This document shows positions 19,007 through 27,131 of a stretch of DNA of 64,000 nt, one piece after another; positions within the stretch are counted from its first letter, which is position 1; every line of letters begins with the position of its first letter. The DNA is from an uncultured Bacillaceae bacterium (GTDB taxonomy: Bacteria; Bacillota; Bacilli; Bacillales; Bacillaceae_L), in contig CANMHG010000001.1 of NCBI GenBank assembly GCA_947497585.1, positions 434,001 to 498,000 on the forward strand, written 5' to 3'. Both the position numbers and the translations under genes were made by a program. The notes beneath the pieces are model-generated. The model saw only the letters and a list, made by a program, of their open reading frames with translations. It ran no database searches and had not been told where the DNA came from.

Positions 19007-19378
19007 ATGGTTCATAGAATACATCAATTACAAAATCATCCATTGTCAATGTCACTGAAAAAAAATACAAATGGAGTAACACATCCAACTATTTCATTTA
19101 AAGAAACACTTGCACAGGCAACTGCTTTAAAAATTAGTAAGCATGCACAAAAGCGTCTTGATGAAAGAAATATATCAATTGACCAGCAAAGATGGGCTCA
19201 AATTAATGCGAAGGTGGCTGAAGCGAAATCTAAGGGCATCAGTGACTCATTAGTTGTAATGGATGATGCAGCTTTGATTGTTAATGCAATAAATAGTACC
19301 GTCATTACAGCAATGAATAGAAGTGAAGCAAGTTCACAAATTTTCACTAACATAAATGGCACAATACTGATAGACTAA
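19007..19378 (+). CDS. Flagellar operon protein, TIGR02530 type
   Basis: Small conserved protein of unknown function found between flgD and the hook gene in many Firmicutes; as I recall, B. subtilis lacks it at this spot. The 123 residues have a basic N-terminus and the family core LKISKHAQKRLDERNISIDQQRWAQINAKVAEAKSKGISDSLVVMDDAALIVNAINSTVITAMNRSEASSQIFTNINGTILID. The KHAQKRLDERNI part resembles a small recognition helix. A strong ribosome site (GGGAGGAAG) is present. A role in hook assembly is inferred from position only. Confidence 0.85.
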   Translation: MVHRIHQLQNHPLSMSLKKNTNGVTHPTISFKETLAQATALKISKHAQKRLDERNISIDQQRWAQINAKVAEAKSKGISDSLVVMDDAALIVNAINSTVITAMNRSEASSQIFTNINGTILID

Positions 19379-19449
19379 CTGGCTGGACCGAAAGGAAGCC
19401 AACGCCTTGCTGACTGACTGAAGCAGGCTAATCGAGAGGAGAGAATATA

Positions 19450-20241
19450 ATGTTAAGATCAATGTACTCAGGTATCGGTGGTATGAAAAACTTCCAGATT
19501 AAATTAGACGTAATTGGAAATAACATCGCCAATGTAAATACTTATGGATATAAAAAAGGGAGAACAACATTCAAAGACCTTGTGAGTCAACAGATTGCTG
19601 GGGCTTCTGCTCCAACTGCAAATCAAGGAGGGGTCAATCCTAAACAGGTGGGGTTAGGGTCACAATTAGGATCAATTGATTCAATTCACACTCAAGGAAG
19701 CCTACAAACAACAGGTAGACCTCTAGACCTAGGTATTTCAGGTGACGGATATTTTATCGTTACTGATGGAGTTTCTGATTTTTACTCAAGAGCAGGTAAC
19801 TTCTATTTAGACCAAGCAGGAAATATCGTAAACTCCGATGGTCTGAAATTAAAAGCTGTTGGTGGGGCTGCATTACCCCCAATGCCTGCAAATGCAGAGA
19901 GCTTTAGTATCTCTAAAGACGGAACTGTAAATGCCATTGTTAGTGGTACAGTTCAAGTAGTTGGGCAAATTGGCTTGGCTAAATTTGCTAATCCAGAAGG
20001 TATGGAAAAAGCAGGAGATAATCTTTATATAGCATCTGCTAACTCAGGTACTGCTACAGTTGGTTCTCCTGGTACTGGTGGTAATGGATCATTAGTTTCC
20101 GGCGCACTAGAAATGTCAAATGTTGACTTATCAGAAGAGTTCACAGATATGATTGTTGCACAACGTGGATTCCAAGCGAACACACGTATTATTACAACTT
20201 CAGATGAAATCCTTCAAGAATTAGTAAACCTTAAACGATAG
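19450..20241 (+). CDS. flgE: Flagellar hook protein FlgE (annotated FlgG in some Bacillus genomes)
   Basis: Main subunit of the hook. The N-terminal rod/hook motif MLRSMYSGIGGMKNFQIKLDVIGNNIANVNTYGYKKGRTTF is followed by the hook core (LDLGISGDGYFIVTDG) and the C-terminal motif GALEMSNVDLSEEFTDMIVAQRGFQANTRIITTSDEILQELVNLKR. The 263 residues are short for a hook protein but equal the B. subtilis gene at this place, which was first called flgG and later recognised as the hook gene. The upstream 71-base gap holds only small imperfect stems and GAGAGGAGAG. Confidence 0.93.
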   Translation: MLRSMYSGIGGMKNFQIKLDVIGNNIANVNTYGYKKGRTTFKDLVSQQIAGASAPTANQGGVNPKQVGLGSQLGSIDSIHTQGSLQTTGRPLDLGISGDGYFIVTDGVSDFYSRAGNFYLDQAGNIVNSDGLKLKAVGGAALPPMPANAESFSISKDGTVNAIVSGTVQVVGQIGLAKFANPEGMEKAGDNLYIASANSGTATVGSPGTGGNGSLVSGALEMSNVDLSEEFTDMIVAQRGFQANTRIITTSDEILQELVNLKR

Positions 20242-20245
20242 GTAA

Positions 20246-20292
20246 GGGAGGTAAGGGGCTAGAGTATAAACTTTAGTCCCTGATATAGATTG
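20246..20292 (+). promoter_or_regulatory. Hairpin between the swrD ribosome site and its TTG start
   Basis: GGGAGG (20246-20251) is the only good ribosome site before swrD, but it lies 38 bases from the TTG at 20290. A 10-bp stem (20254-20263 against 20272-20281, two G-U pairs, 8-base loop) lies between them. If folded, it leaves about 10 unpaired bases from ribosome site to start, so the helix could bring the site into range. This is inferred from sequence only. Confidence 0.45.
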
Positions 20293-20508
20293 ATAAAACT
20301 GACTCGATTAAATGGAAAGCCTTTTACATTAAATGCTATTTATATTGAACAGGTAGAATCATTCCCGGATACAACCATTACCTTAACAAATGGAAAAAAG
20401 TTTGTCGTGAAGGAATCCGAAGATGATGTTAACCTAAGGGTGAGAAATTTTTATCACAGTGTAAATGTGTTAGGGCTTCAAAATGGCACGGAGGGATCGT
20501 CATTGTGA
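20290..20508 (+). CDS. swrD: Swarming motility protein SwrD (FlbD/YlzI family)
   Basis: Small protein needed for full flagellar torque and swarming in B. subtilis. The 72 residues begin MIKLTRLNGKPFTLNAIYIEQVESFPDTTITLTNGKKFVVKESEDDV, the FlbD family pattern. The start is TTG with no ribosome site at normal distance; see the hairpin feature just upstream. Its end overlaps the GTG start of fliL by four bases. Confidence 0.93.
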   Translation: MIKLTRLNGKPFTLNAIYIEQVESFPDTTITLTNGKKFVVKESEDDVNLRVRNFYHSVNVLGLQNGTEGSSL

Positions 20509-20927
20509 AAAATAAGTTACTTACAATCATGCTAATTATTATCAGTGCTATTACTTTAGTTGGAACAACTGCATTTGTTGTTCTTATGAAGTTTACAGGT
20601 GATGAAAAAACAGAACCAACGATTGATGAAGTTTTAGAATCAACAGTTGTTTTACCTGAGATGACTACAAAGTTAAAAGGAAAAGGCTATATGCTCATAT
20701 CTTTTAACATTCATACCGATAGTAAAAAGGCGAAAACTGAATTAGAAAAACGAGATTTTCAGGTTAGAAATATAGTGATTAAAGAAATATCCGAAATGAC
20801 AATAGACCAGTTCGAAGGTGAGCAAGGTATTTCCTCACTTGAAAATATATTAAAAGACCGTATTAACGAACTCATGCAAGAGGGTACAGTCGTGAGTGTT
20901 TATGCAACCTCCTTTCTCCCTCAATAA
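20505..20927 (+). CDS. fliL: Flagellar basal-body-associated protein FliL
   Basis: Single-pass membrane protein that surrounds or supports stator units. The 140 residues have one N-terminal membrane helix (about 5-27, LLTIMLIIISAITLVGTTAFVVLM) and a FliL domain ending in SVYATSFLPQ. The GTG start follows GGAGGG and overlaps the swrD stop (GTGA), so translation is coupled. Confidence 0.95.
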   Translation: MKNKLLTIMLIIISAITLVGTTAFVVLMKFTGDEKTEPTIDEVLESTVVLPEMTTKLKGKGYMLISFNIHTDSKKAKTELEKRDFQVRNIVIKEISEMTIDQFEGEQGISSLENILKDRINELMQEGTVVSVYATSFLPQ

Positions 20928-20968
20928 ATATAACTTTATAACGTTAAGGTGAATCGAGGTGATGCATC

Positions 20969-21967
20969 ATGTCGGCGGAAGTTTTATCTCAAAGTGAAAT
21001 AGATGCTTTATTATCCGCTCTTTCAACTGGAGAAATGAATGCAGATGAATTAAAGAAGGAAGTCACGGAAAAGAAAGTTAAAGTATACGATTTTAAGCGT
21101 GCTTTACGCTTCTCAAAGGATCAAGTTAGGAGTTTAACTAGAATTCATGAGAATTTTTCTAGACTTTTAACGACTTATTTCTCTGCACAATTAAGAACGT
21201 ATGTACAAATTACCGTAGGATCTGCTGATCAGGTCCCTTATGAAGAGTTTATCCGTTCAATCCCGAAAATGACAATCTTGAATGTATTTGAAGTTCCACC
21301 ACTTGATGGAAGAATCCTTTTGGAAGTAAATCCAAATATTGCATATGCAATAATGGATCGTTTATTGGGTGGACGAGGAGCTAGTATTAATAAGGTTGAA
21401 AATTTAACTGAGATTGAAACAAAAATTATGTCTAACATTTTTGAAAAAGCTTTCGAAAATCTACGTGAAGCGTGGGACTCGGTGGCAGATATTGACCCAA
21501 TGTTAGCAGAGTTTGAGGTAAATCCACAGTTTTTACAGATGGTCTCACCAAATGAGACGGTAGTTGTTATATCATTGAACACGCAGATTGGTGAAACAAG
21601 CGGGATGATTAACATTTGTATACCACATGTCGTGTTAGAGCCTATCATTCCAAAACTTTCTGCACATTACTGGATGCAAAATGTAAAAAAAGAAAGTGCA
21701 CCACAAGCAGTAGCCGCAATTGAAAAGAAAATTAGACATGCAAATTTACCAGTTATAGCTGAGTTGGGTTCAACAGATATATCGATTCAAGACTTTTTAA
21801 TGCTTGATTTAGGAGATGTCATTCAACTCGACCAAACCATTGGTAAGCCACTTACGATAAAAGTAGCTGGGACACCTAAATTTACTGGGCAAGCTGGTAA
21901 AGTCAATAAAAAAATTGGGATTCAAATTATAAATGCGATTCAAGGGGGGAGCGATGACGATGAGTGA
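20969..21967 (+). CDS. fliM: Flagellar motor switch protein FliM
   Basis: C-ring protein that binds phosphorylated CheY and sets rotation direction. The N-terminal CheY-binding peptide is LSQSEIDALLSAL (residues 6-18), followed by a CheC-like middle domain (about 45-235) and a C-terminal SpoA/FliN-like domain (about 255-325, DLGDVIQLDQTIGKPLTIKV). The 332 residues equal the B. subtilis length. CGAGGTGATG precedes the ATG. It overlaps the start of fliY. Confidence 0.98.
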   Translation: MSAEVLSQSEIDALLSALSTGEMNADELKKEVTEKKVKVYDFKRALRFSKDQVRSLTRIHENFSRLLTTYFSAQLRTYVQITVGSADQVPYEEFIRSIPKMTILNVFEVPPLDGRILLEVNPNIAYAIMDRLLGGRGASINKVENLTEIETKIMSNIFEKAFENLREAWDSVADIDPMLAEFEVNPQFLQMVSPNETVVVISLNTQIGETSGMINICIPHVVLEPIIPKLSAHYWMQNVKKESAPQAVAAIEKKIRHANLPVIAELGSTDISIQDFLMLDLGDVIQLDQTIGKPLTIKVAGTPKFTGQAGKVNKKIGIQIINAIQGGSDDDE

Positions 21968-23192
21968 TATGCTTTCACAAGACGAAATTGATGCACTATT
22001 AAGAGGCGTCACTGATTTTGATAATAACAAGGACGAAAAAAATGATAGTTCCCCTACTGAAGAATATCTAACTTCAATGGAGGAAGATGCTCTTGGGGAA
22101 ATCGGAAATATATCTTTTGGAAGCTCAGCAACTGCTCTTTCGACATTATTAAACCAAAAAGTAGAAATTACAACACCTAGTGTTTCCGTTGTGGAGAAGA
22201 GCCAGCTTTCAGATGAATTTCCTCAACCCTACGTTGCGATACAGGTTAGTTATACAGAAGGCTTTTCAGGTGCGAATTTATTAGTTATTAAACAGAGTGA
22301 TGCAGCTATTATTGCAGACTTAATGTTAGGCGGGGACGGAAGAAACCCGGCAGATTTATTAGGAGAAATTCAGTTAAGTGCAGTACAAGAGGCAATGAAC
22401 CAAATGATGGGATCTGCTGCCACATCAATGTCTACTGTTTTTAATAAAAAGGTTGATATCTCTCCGCCAAGTATTGATGTACTAGATTTTACCGAGAGTG
22501 ATACAGCTGGGAAGATTCCAACTGATCAAACACTTGCTAAAATTTCTTTCCGTCTAAAAATTGGTGATTTAATAGATTCTAATATTATGCAGTTAGTTCC
22601 TTTGGAATTCGCAAAGGCATTGGTTTATGAGCTCATGAACCCTTCTTCTTTTGATGAAGTTGCTCCTACAACTCAAGCTGAACGCTATGAGGAACAGGTT
22701 GTTGTAACGCCAGACTTGGCATCTGTGGAACCAAAACAAACTATGAATAATGACTATGGCCAGCATGCGAACCCGCAACCGCCGAGTCAACCATCTTACC
22801 AAACTAGACCAAGTCAACCATCAGGACCAAAACATATGGGTGCTAATTACAATCAAGCAATGGGTCAGCCTACAAATGTTCAACCTGCTGTATTTTCGAA
22901 TTTTGAGCAGGTTCAGCTAGGTGAAAATGAAGCAAAAAATTTAGATATGCTTTTAGATATTCCACTTCAAGTGACTGTTGAATTAGGTAGAACAAAACGT
23001 TCTATTAAAGAAATTCTTGAACTCTCAACAGGTTCAATTATTGAATTAGACAAGCTTGCAGGCGAGCCTGTAGATGTTCTGGTAAACAATAAGCTAGTTG
23101 CCAAAGGTGAAGTTGTCGTTATTGACGAGAACTTTGGTGTACGAATTACAGATATTATTAGTCAAAAAGATAGAATTAATAATCTTAGATAA
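21960..23192 (+). CDS. fliY: Flagellar motor switch phosphatase FliY
   Basis: C-ring component that also dephosphorylates CheY. The N-terminal peptide MLSQDEIDALLRGV resembles FliM. Two CheC-type active sites follow (EDALGEIGNISFGSSATALSTLL and AVQEAMNQMMGSAATSMSTVF), then a Pro/Gln-rich linker (about 250-310) and a C-terminal FliN domain (LDMLLDIPLQVTVELGRTKRSIKEIL). The product of about 410 residues is longer than the roughly 378 of B. subtilis, mostly in the linker. ATG 21960 is 10 bases from GGGGGG; ATG 21954 is an alternative. Confidence 0.96.
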   Translation: MSDMLSQDEIDALLRGVTDFDNNKDEKNDSSPTEEYLTSMEEDALGEIGNISFGSSATALSTLLNQKVEITTPSVSVVEKSQLSDEFPQPYVAIQVSYTEGFSGANLLVIKQSDAAIIADLMLGGDGRNPADLLGEIQLSAVQEAMNQMMGSAATSMSTVFNKKVDISPPSIDVLDFTESDTAGKIPTDQTLAKISFRLKIGDLIDSNIMQLVPLEFAKALVYELMNPSSFDEVAPTTQAERYEEQVVVTPDLASVEPKQTMNNDYGQHANPQPPSQPSYQTRPSQPSGPKHMGANYNQAMGQPTNVQPAVFSNFEQVQLGENEAKNLDMLLDIPLQVTVELGRTKRSIKEILELSTGSIIELDKLAGEPVDVLVNNKLVAKGEVVVIDENFGVRITDIISQKDRINNLR

Positions 23193-23213
23193 ATTTAGGG
23201 GGAACTTAACGAT

Positions 23214-23576
23214 ATGGCACATAAAATTTTGATTGTAGACGATGCAGCTTTCATGAGAATGATGATTAAGGATATTCTTTCTAAGAACGGTTTTGATGTA
23301 GTTGGTGAAGCAGCAGACGGTGCTCAGGCTGTTGAAAAATATCAGGAACTTCAACCTGACTTAGTAACAATGGATATAACGATGCCTGAAATGGATGGAA
23401 TTACAGCATTAAAAGAAATTAAGAAAATTAACCCGAATGCGAAGGTAATTATGTGTTCAGCAATGGGAAAACAAGCAATGGTAATTGATGCAATCCAAGC
23501 AGGTGCAAAAGACTTTATTGTTAAACCCTTCCAAGCTGACCGAGTTATTGAAGCTATCAGCAAAACATTAAGCTAA
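23214..23576 (+). CDS. cheY: Chemotaxis response regulator CheY
   Basis: Single receiver domain phosphorylated by CheA that binds FliM. The 120 residues have the acidic pocket VDDAAFMRMM, the phosphoacceptor aspartate at about residue 54 (DLVTMDITMPEMDG), the conserved Ser in MCSAMGKQ, and Lys in FIVKPFQ. It lies between fliY and fliZ as in B. subtilis, with GGGGGAAC as ribosome site. Confidence 0.98.
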   Translation: MAHKILIVDDAAFMRMMIKDILSKNGFDVVGEAADGAQAVEKYQELQPDLVTMDITMPEMDGITALKEIKKINPNAKVIMCSAMGKQAMVIDAIQAGAKDFIVKPFQADRVIEAISKTLS

Positions 23577-23599
23577 CCCAAATAAAGAAGGTGCGGCAT

Positions 23600-24259
23600 T
23601 TGCTACAGCGTATTTTGATTTTAACTTTTATTCTTTTAATCACTTTTTCAAACATACTAACGTTTTCAACAGTAGCTCTTGCTGATGAATCAGATAAGAA
23701 CGTTGATGAGTGGTTAGAAGATAACAATGAACCTACTGAAGAAATAGATGGTACAAGCAGTGAAACGGATTTGAATGAACTAGGTTCTTCAACGGAATTC
23801 TCTGCTTGGGATTTCTTTAAGATGATTTTTGCAACCATTTTTGTAGTTGGCTTAATTTATCTTTTACTAAAATTTATTAATAAAAAAAATAAATTATTTA
23901 ACCAGTATAAATATATTGAAAACATTGGAGGGACGAGCCTAGGTACCAATCGTTCTATTCAATTAGTTAAAGTCGGAGACCGAATATTGGTAGTTGGTGT
24001 TGGTGAAGATATCCAGCTATTAAAGGAAATTGATGATAACGAAGAAATTAAGGAAATCCTTGAAGAGCATAATTCCAGATTAGATCACTTAGCTCAGCCC
24101 AGAGATATCTTTAATAAACTTCTACAATATAAAAAGAGTAAATCATCAAAGGATACGAACGAATTTCAATCAATATTAAAAGAGCAATTATCTGAACTCT
24201 CAAAAGGTAGGCAAAAAATGTTAGAGGAGTTCTCGAAGAAAGGATCTAACAAAGAATGA
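23600..24259 (+). CDS. fliZ: Flagellar biosynthetic protein FliZ (FliO-like)
   Basis: Membrane protein that assists assembly of the FliP-FliQ-FliR export gate, like FliO. I chose TTG 23600 because AGAAGGTG lies about 6 bases before it; GTG 23591 would sit inside that site. This gives 219 residues, the B. subtilis length. A signal peptide (LQRILILTFILLITFSNIL...ALA) is followed by an acidic periplasm-side stretch, a membrane helix at about 74-93 (FFKMIFATIFVVGLIYLLLKF), and a cytoplasmic FliO-like beta domain (IENIGGTSLGTNRSIQLVKVGDRILVVGVGED). Confidence 0.92.
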   Translation: MLQRILILTFILLITFSNILTFSTVALADESDKNVDEWLEDNNEPTEEIDGTSSETDLNELGSSTEFSAWDFFKMIFATIFVVGLIYLLLKFINKKNKLFNQYKYIENIGGTSLGTNRSIQLVKVGDRILVVGVGEDIQLLKEIDDNEEIKEILEEHNSRLDHLAQPRDIFNKLLQYKKSKSSKDTNEFQSILKEQLSELSKGRQKMLEEFSKKGSNKE

Positions 24260-24921
24260 ATGAATTTATGGAGTTTTTTAATAACAGCGCGCCTGAAAAT
24301 GTATCAACATCTGTTAAATTGCTCCTATTGCTAACTGTTTTAACAATTGCACCAAGTATATTAATATTGATGACCTGTTTTACAAGAATAATTATCGTCC
24401 TTTCATTTGTACGTACATCGTTGGCAACTCAACAGATGCCACCTAATCAGGTTCTAATCGGATTGGCTTTATTTTTAACGTTTTTCATAATGTCACCCGT
24501 GCTGTCTGAAGTAAACGAGGAAGCATTAACGCCATTATTTAACGAAGAAATTAATTTGGAAGAGGCATATGAACGGGCTGCTTTACCATTTAAAGAATTC
24601 ATGGCAAAACATACTAGACAAAAAGATTTACAGTTATTTTTGAATTATTCAGGAAGTGAACGACCAGCTTCAATCGAGGATATTCCTCTAACAGCACTTG
24701 TACCCGCATTTGCAATAAGTGAAATTAAAACAGCTTTTCAAATTGGCTTTATGATCTTTATACCATTTCTTGTAATTGATATGGTAGTTGCAAGTGTACT
24801 AATGTCCATGGGGATGATGATGCTTCCACCTGTTATGATCTCATTACCTTTTAAAATTTTATTATTTGTCTTAGTAGATGGTTGGTATCTAATCGTTAAA
24901 TCATTATTACAGAGCTTTTAG
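24256..24921 (+). CDS. fliP: Flagellar export gate protein FliP
   Basis: Core subunit of the type III export gate. The 221 residues have four membrane helices and the family signatures FTRIIIVLSFVRTSLATQQMPPNQVLIGLALFLTFF and AFQIGFMIFIPFLVIDMVVASVLMSMGMMMLPPVMISLPFKILLFVLVDGW. It overlaps the fliZ stop by four bases (ATGA). Confidence 0.98.
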   Translation: MNEFMEFFNNSAPENVSTSVKLLLLLTVLTIAPSILILMTCFTRIIIVLSFVRTSLATQQMPPNQVLIGLALFLTFFIMSPVLSEVNEEALTPLFNEEINLEEAYERAALPFKEFMAKHTRQKDLQLFLNYSGSERPASIEDIPLTALVPAFAISEIKTAFQIGFMIFIPFLVIDMVVASVLMSMGMMMLPPVMISLPFKILLFVLVDGWYLIVKSLLQSF

Positions 24922-24936
24922 AGAAGGGGAAAGTAA

Positions 24937-25206
24937 ATGAGTCCTGAATTTGTTATTTCATTAGCCGAAAAAGGGGTTTATACAACACTTATAATTAGTG
25001 GTCCTTTATTATTGCTAGCTCTTGTAGTTGGATTAATTGTCAGTGTCTTTCAAGCAACAACCCAAATCCAAGAACAAACACTTGCGTTTGTACCTAAAAT
25101 AATTGCTGTATTAGTGGGCTTAATCTTTTTTGGGCCTTGGATGTTAACACATATGTTGTCATATGCCCATGATATCTTCGGTAATTTAAATAGATTTGTA
25201 GGATAG
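24937..25206 (+). CDS. fliQ: Flagellar export gate protein FliQ
   Basis: Small gate subunit (89 residues) with two hydrophobic helices separated by the conserved VSVFQATTQIQEQTLAFVPKI segment. AGAAGGGGAAAG precedes the ATG, and fliR follows after four bases. Confidence 0.97.
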   Translation: MSPEFVISLAEKGVYTTLIISGPLLLLALVVGLIVSVFQATTQIQEQTLAFVPKIIAVLVGLIFFGPWMLTHMLSYAHDIFGNLNRFVG

Positions 25207-25210
25207 TAGA

Positions 25211-25987
25211 ATGCTTGAATTATATACAAGTTTTCCAGCTTTTTTACTAGTATTTGTAAGGGTTTCTAGTTTTTTTGCTACCTTGCCTTTATTTTCATAT
25301 CGAACAATACCGGCTCAACATAAGATTGGGTTTGCCTTTTTCTTATCATGGATTATGTTTTTTACGATAGATGCTCCAGTCTTAACGATTGATGGTTTCT
25401 ACATGATGTTAGTTATTAAAGAAGTACTTGTCGGTTTAGCTATAGGCTTAGTTGCATATATGATTATTTCTGCTATCCAAATCGCTGGTGCATTTATAGA
25501 TTTCCAAATGGGATTTGCAATTGCAAACGTTGTTGACCCGCAAACTGGAGCTCAAAGTCCTCTAGTTGGTCAATATCTTTATACCTTTGCTTTATTGCTC
25601 CTTTTAGCTGTAAACGGACATCACCTATTATTAGACGGAGTCTTTTATAGCTATCAATTTATACCGCTTGAACAAATGTGGCTTCCACTCGGGAATGAAA
25701 ATGTAATAGAGTTTGTTATGAAAGTGTTTAACCACATGTTTGTCATAGCATTCCAAATGTCTATCCCAGTTGTAGGTTCTCTATTCTTAGTTGATCTTGC
25801 ATTAGGGATTGTGGCAAAAACTGTACCACAGTTAAATGTCTTTGTTGTTGGACTACCATTAAAAATCCTGGTGAGCTTTATTGTTTTGATTCTAGTAATG
25901 GCAGTCATGATGATGCTTGTGGGTCAGTTGTTTGAAAGCATGATTTATATCATGAGAGGTTTAATGGAGTTACTAGGGGGTACGTAA
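25211..25987 (+). CDS. fliR: Flagellar export gate protein FliR
   Basis: Gate subunit that completes the FliP-FliQ-FliR spiral. The 258 hydrophobic residues include RVSSFFATLPLFSYRTIPAQHKIGFAFFLSW, FQMGFAIANVVDPQTGAQSPLVGQ and VPQLNVFVVGLPLKILVSF, all family signatures. The stop abuts the ATG of flhB. Confidence 0.97.
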   Translation: MLELYTSFPAFLLVFVRVSSFFATLPLFSYRTIPAQHKIGFAFFLSWIMFFTIDAPVLTIDGFYMMLVIKEVLVGLAIGLVAYMIISAIQIAGAFIDFQMGFAIANVVDPQTGAQSPLVGQYLYTFALLLLLAVNGHHLLLDGVFYSYQFIPLEQMWLPLGNENVIEFVMKVFNHMFVIAFQMSIPVVGSLFLVDLALGIVAKTVPQLNVFVVGLPLKILVSFIVLILVMAVMMMLVGQLFESMIYIMRGLMELLGGT

Positions 25988-27070
25988 ATGGATTTATTAA
26001 GGCTTGATTTGCAATTTTTCGCGGGTGAAAAAACAGAAAAAGCCACTCCCAAAAAGAGGCAAGATAGTCGAAAAAAAGGTCAGGTTGCCAAGAGCCAAGA
26101 CGTAAATACAGCTTTTCTGCTAATTGCCATTTTTCTATTGCTCTTATTTATTGGTGGTTTCCTCAAAGATATCACTTTAAATATTTTTCGGCACTCTTTT
26201 CAGGAATATATGTTAATGGATGTGTCAATAAATACAGTTCATAAAATCTTCTTAGATCTATTATTGGAATCAGTAGTAATTGTTGGTCCAATTATGGCAG
26301 TTGCGTTACTAGCTGGAGTTGGAGCCAATCTAATGCAAGTTGGTTTTCTTTTTTCAACTGAATCAATCCAAATGAAACTTAATAAAATTGACCCAATTCA
26401 AGGGTTTAAACGAATTTATTCAGTAAGAGCACTTGTAGAGATGATTAAATCCATTTTAAAAATCCTATTTATTGGGGCTGTAACCTTTTTCATTATCTAC
26501 CTAAATATTGAACAGATTCTTAAGCTTTCTCAGATTACATTAGGTAATTCACTTGCCTTTTTAGGAAAGCTAACAATTCAAATGGGGCTTGCAGCGGCTT
26601 TTGTACTTTTACTTTTGTCAGTACTAGACTATTTTTATCAAAAATTTGATTATGAAAAAAATATTAGAATGTCTAAACAGGATATAAAGGATGAGTATAA
26701 AAAATCTGAAGGAGACCCATTAATAAAGTCGAAAATTAAGCAAAAGCAACGTGAGATGGCAATGCAGAGGATGATGCAGGAGGTCCCAAAGGCTGATGTT
26801 GTCATTACGAATCCAACTCACTATGCAATTGCTCTAAAATATGATGAGAACAAAATGGATGCACCATATGTTGTTGCAAAAGGTGTTGATTTTGTAGCTC
26901 AAAAGATCAAAGAAATTGCCAACGAGAACGATATTATAATGGTTGAAAATCGTCTTCTTGCAAGAGCATTGTACTCCCAGACAGAGATCGGGGATACAGT
27001 ACCTGAAGACTTTTTTAAGGCTGTTGCCGAAATACTAGCCTATGTATATCGTCTTAAGCAAAAAGCGTAA
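25988..27070 (+). CDS. flhB: Flagellar export switch protein FlhB
   Basis: Substrate-specificity switch of the export apparatus. It has an N-terminal basic segment (EKTEKATPKKRQDSRKKGQVAKSQDV), four membrane helices (about 35-210), and a cytoplasmic domain with the self-cleaving NPTH motif (VVITNPTHYAIALKY, about residue 270). The 360 residues equal B. subtilis. It starts immediately after the fliR stop; the GGGGG ribosome site lies in the fliR end. Confidence 0.98.
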   Translation: MDLLRLDLQFFAGEKTEKATPKKRQDSRKKGQVAKSQDVNTAFLLIAIFLLLLFIGGFLKDITLNIFRHSFQEYMLMDVSINTVHKIFLDLLLESVVIVGPIMAVALLAGVGANLMQVGFLFSTESIQMKLNKIDPIQGFKRIYSVRALVEMIKSILKILFIGAVTFFIIYLNIEQILKLSQITLGNSLAFLGKLTIQMGLAAAFVLLLLSVLDYFYQKFDYEKNIRMSKQDIKDEYKKSEGDPLIKSKIKQKQREMAMQRMMQEVPKADVVITNPTHYAIALKYDENKMDAPYVVAKGVDFVAQKIKEIANENDIIMVENRLLARALYSQTEIGDTVPEDFFKAVAEILAYVYRLKQKA

Positions 27071-27131
27071 TTCACAAAAAATTATTAGGTAATTTTATAA
27101 AGATAGAATGATCCGAGGGAGAGAGTAATCC

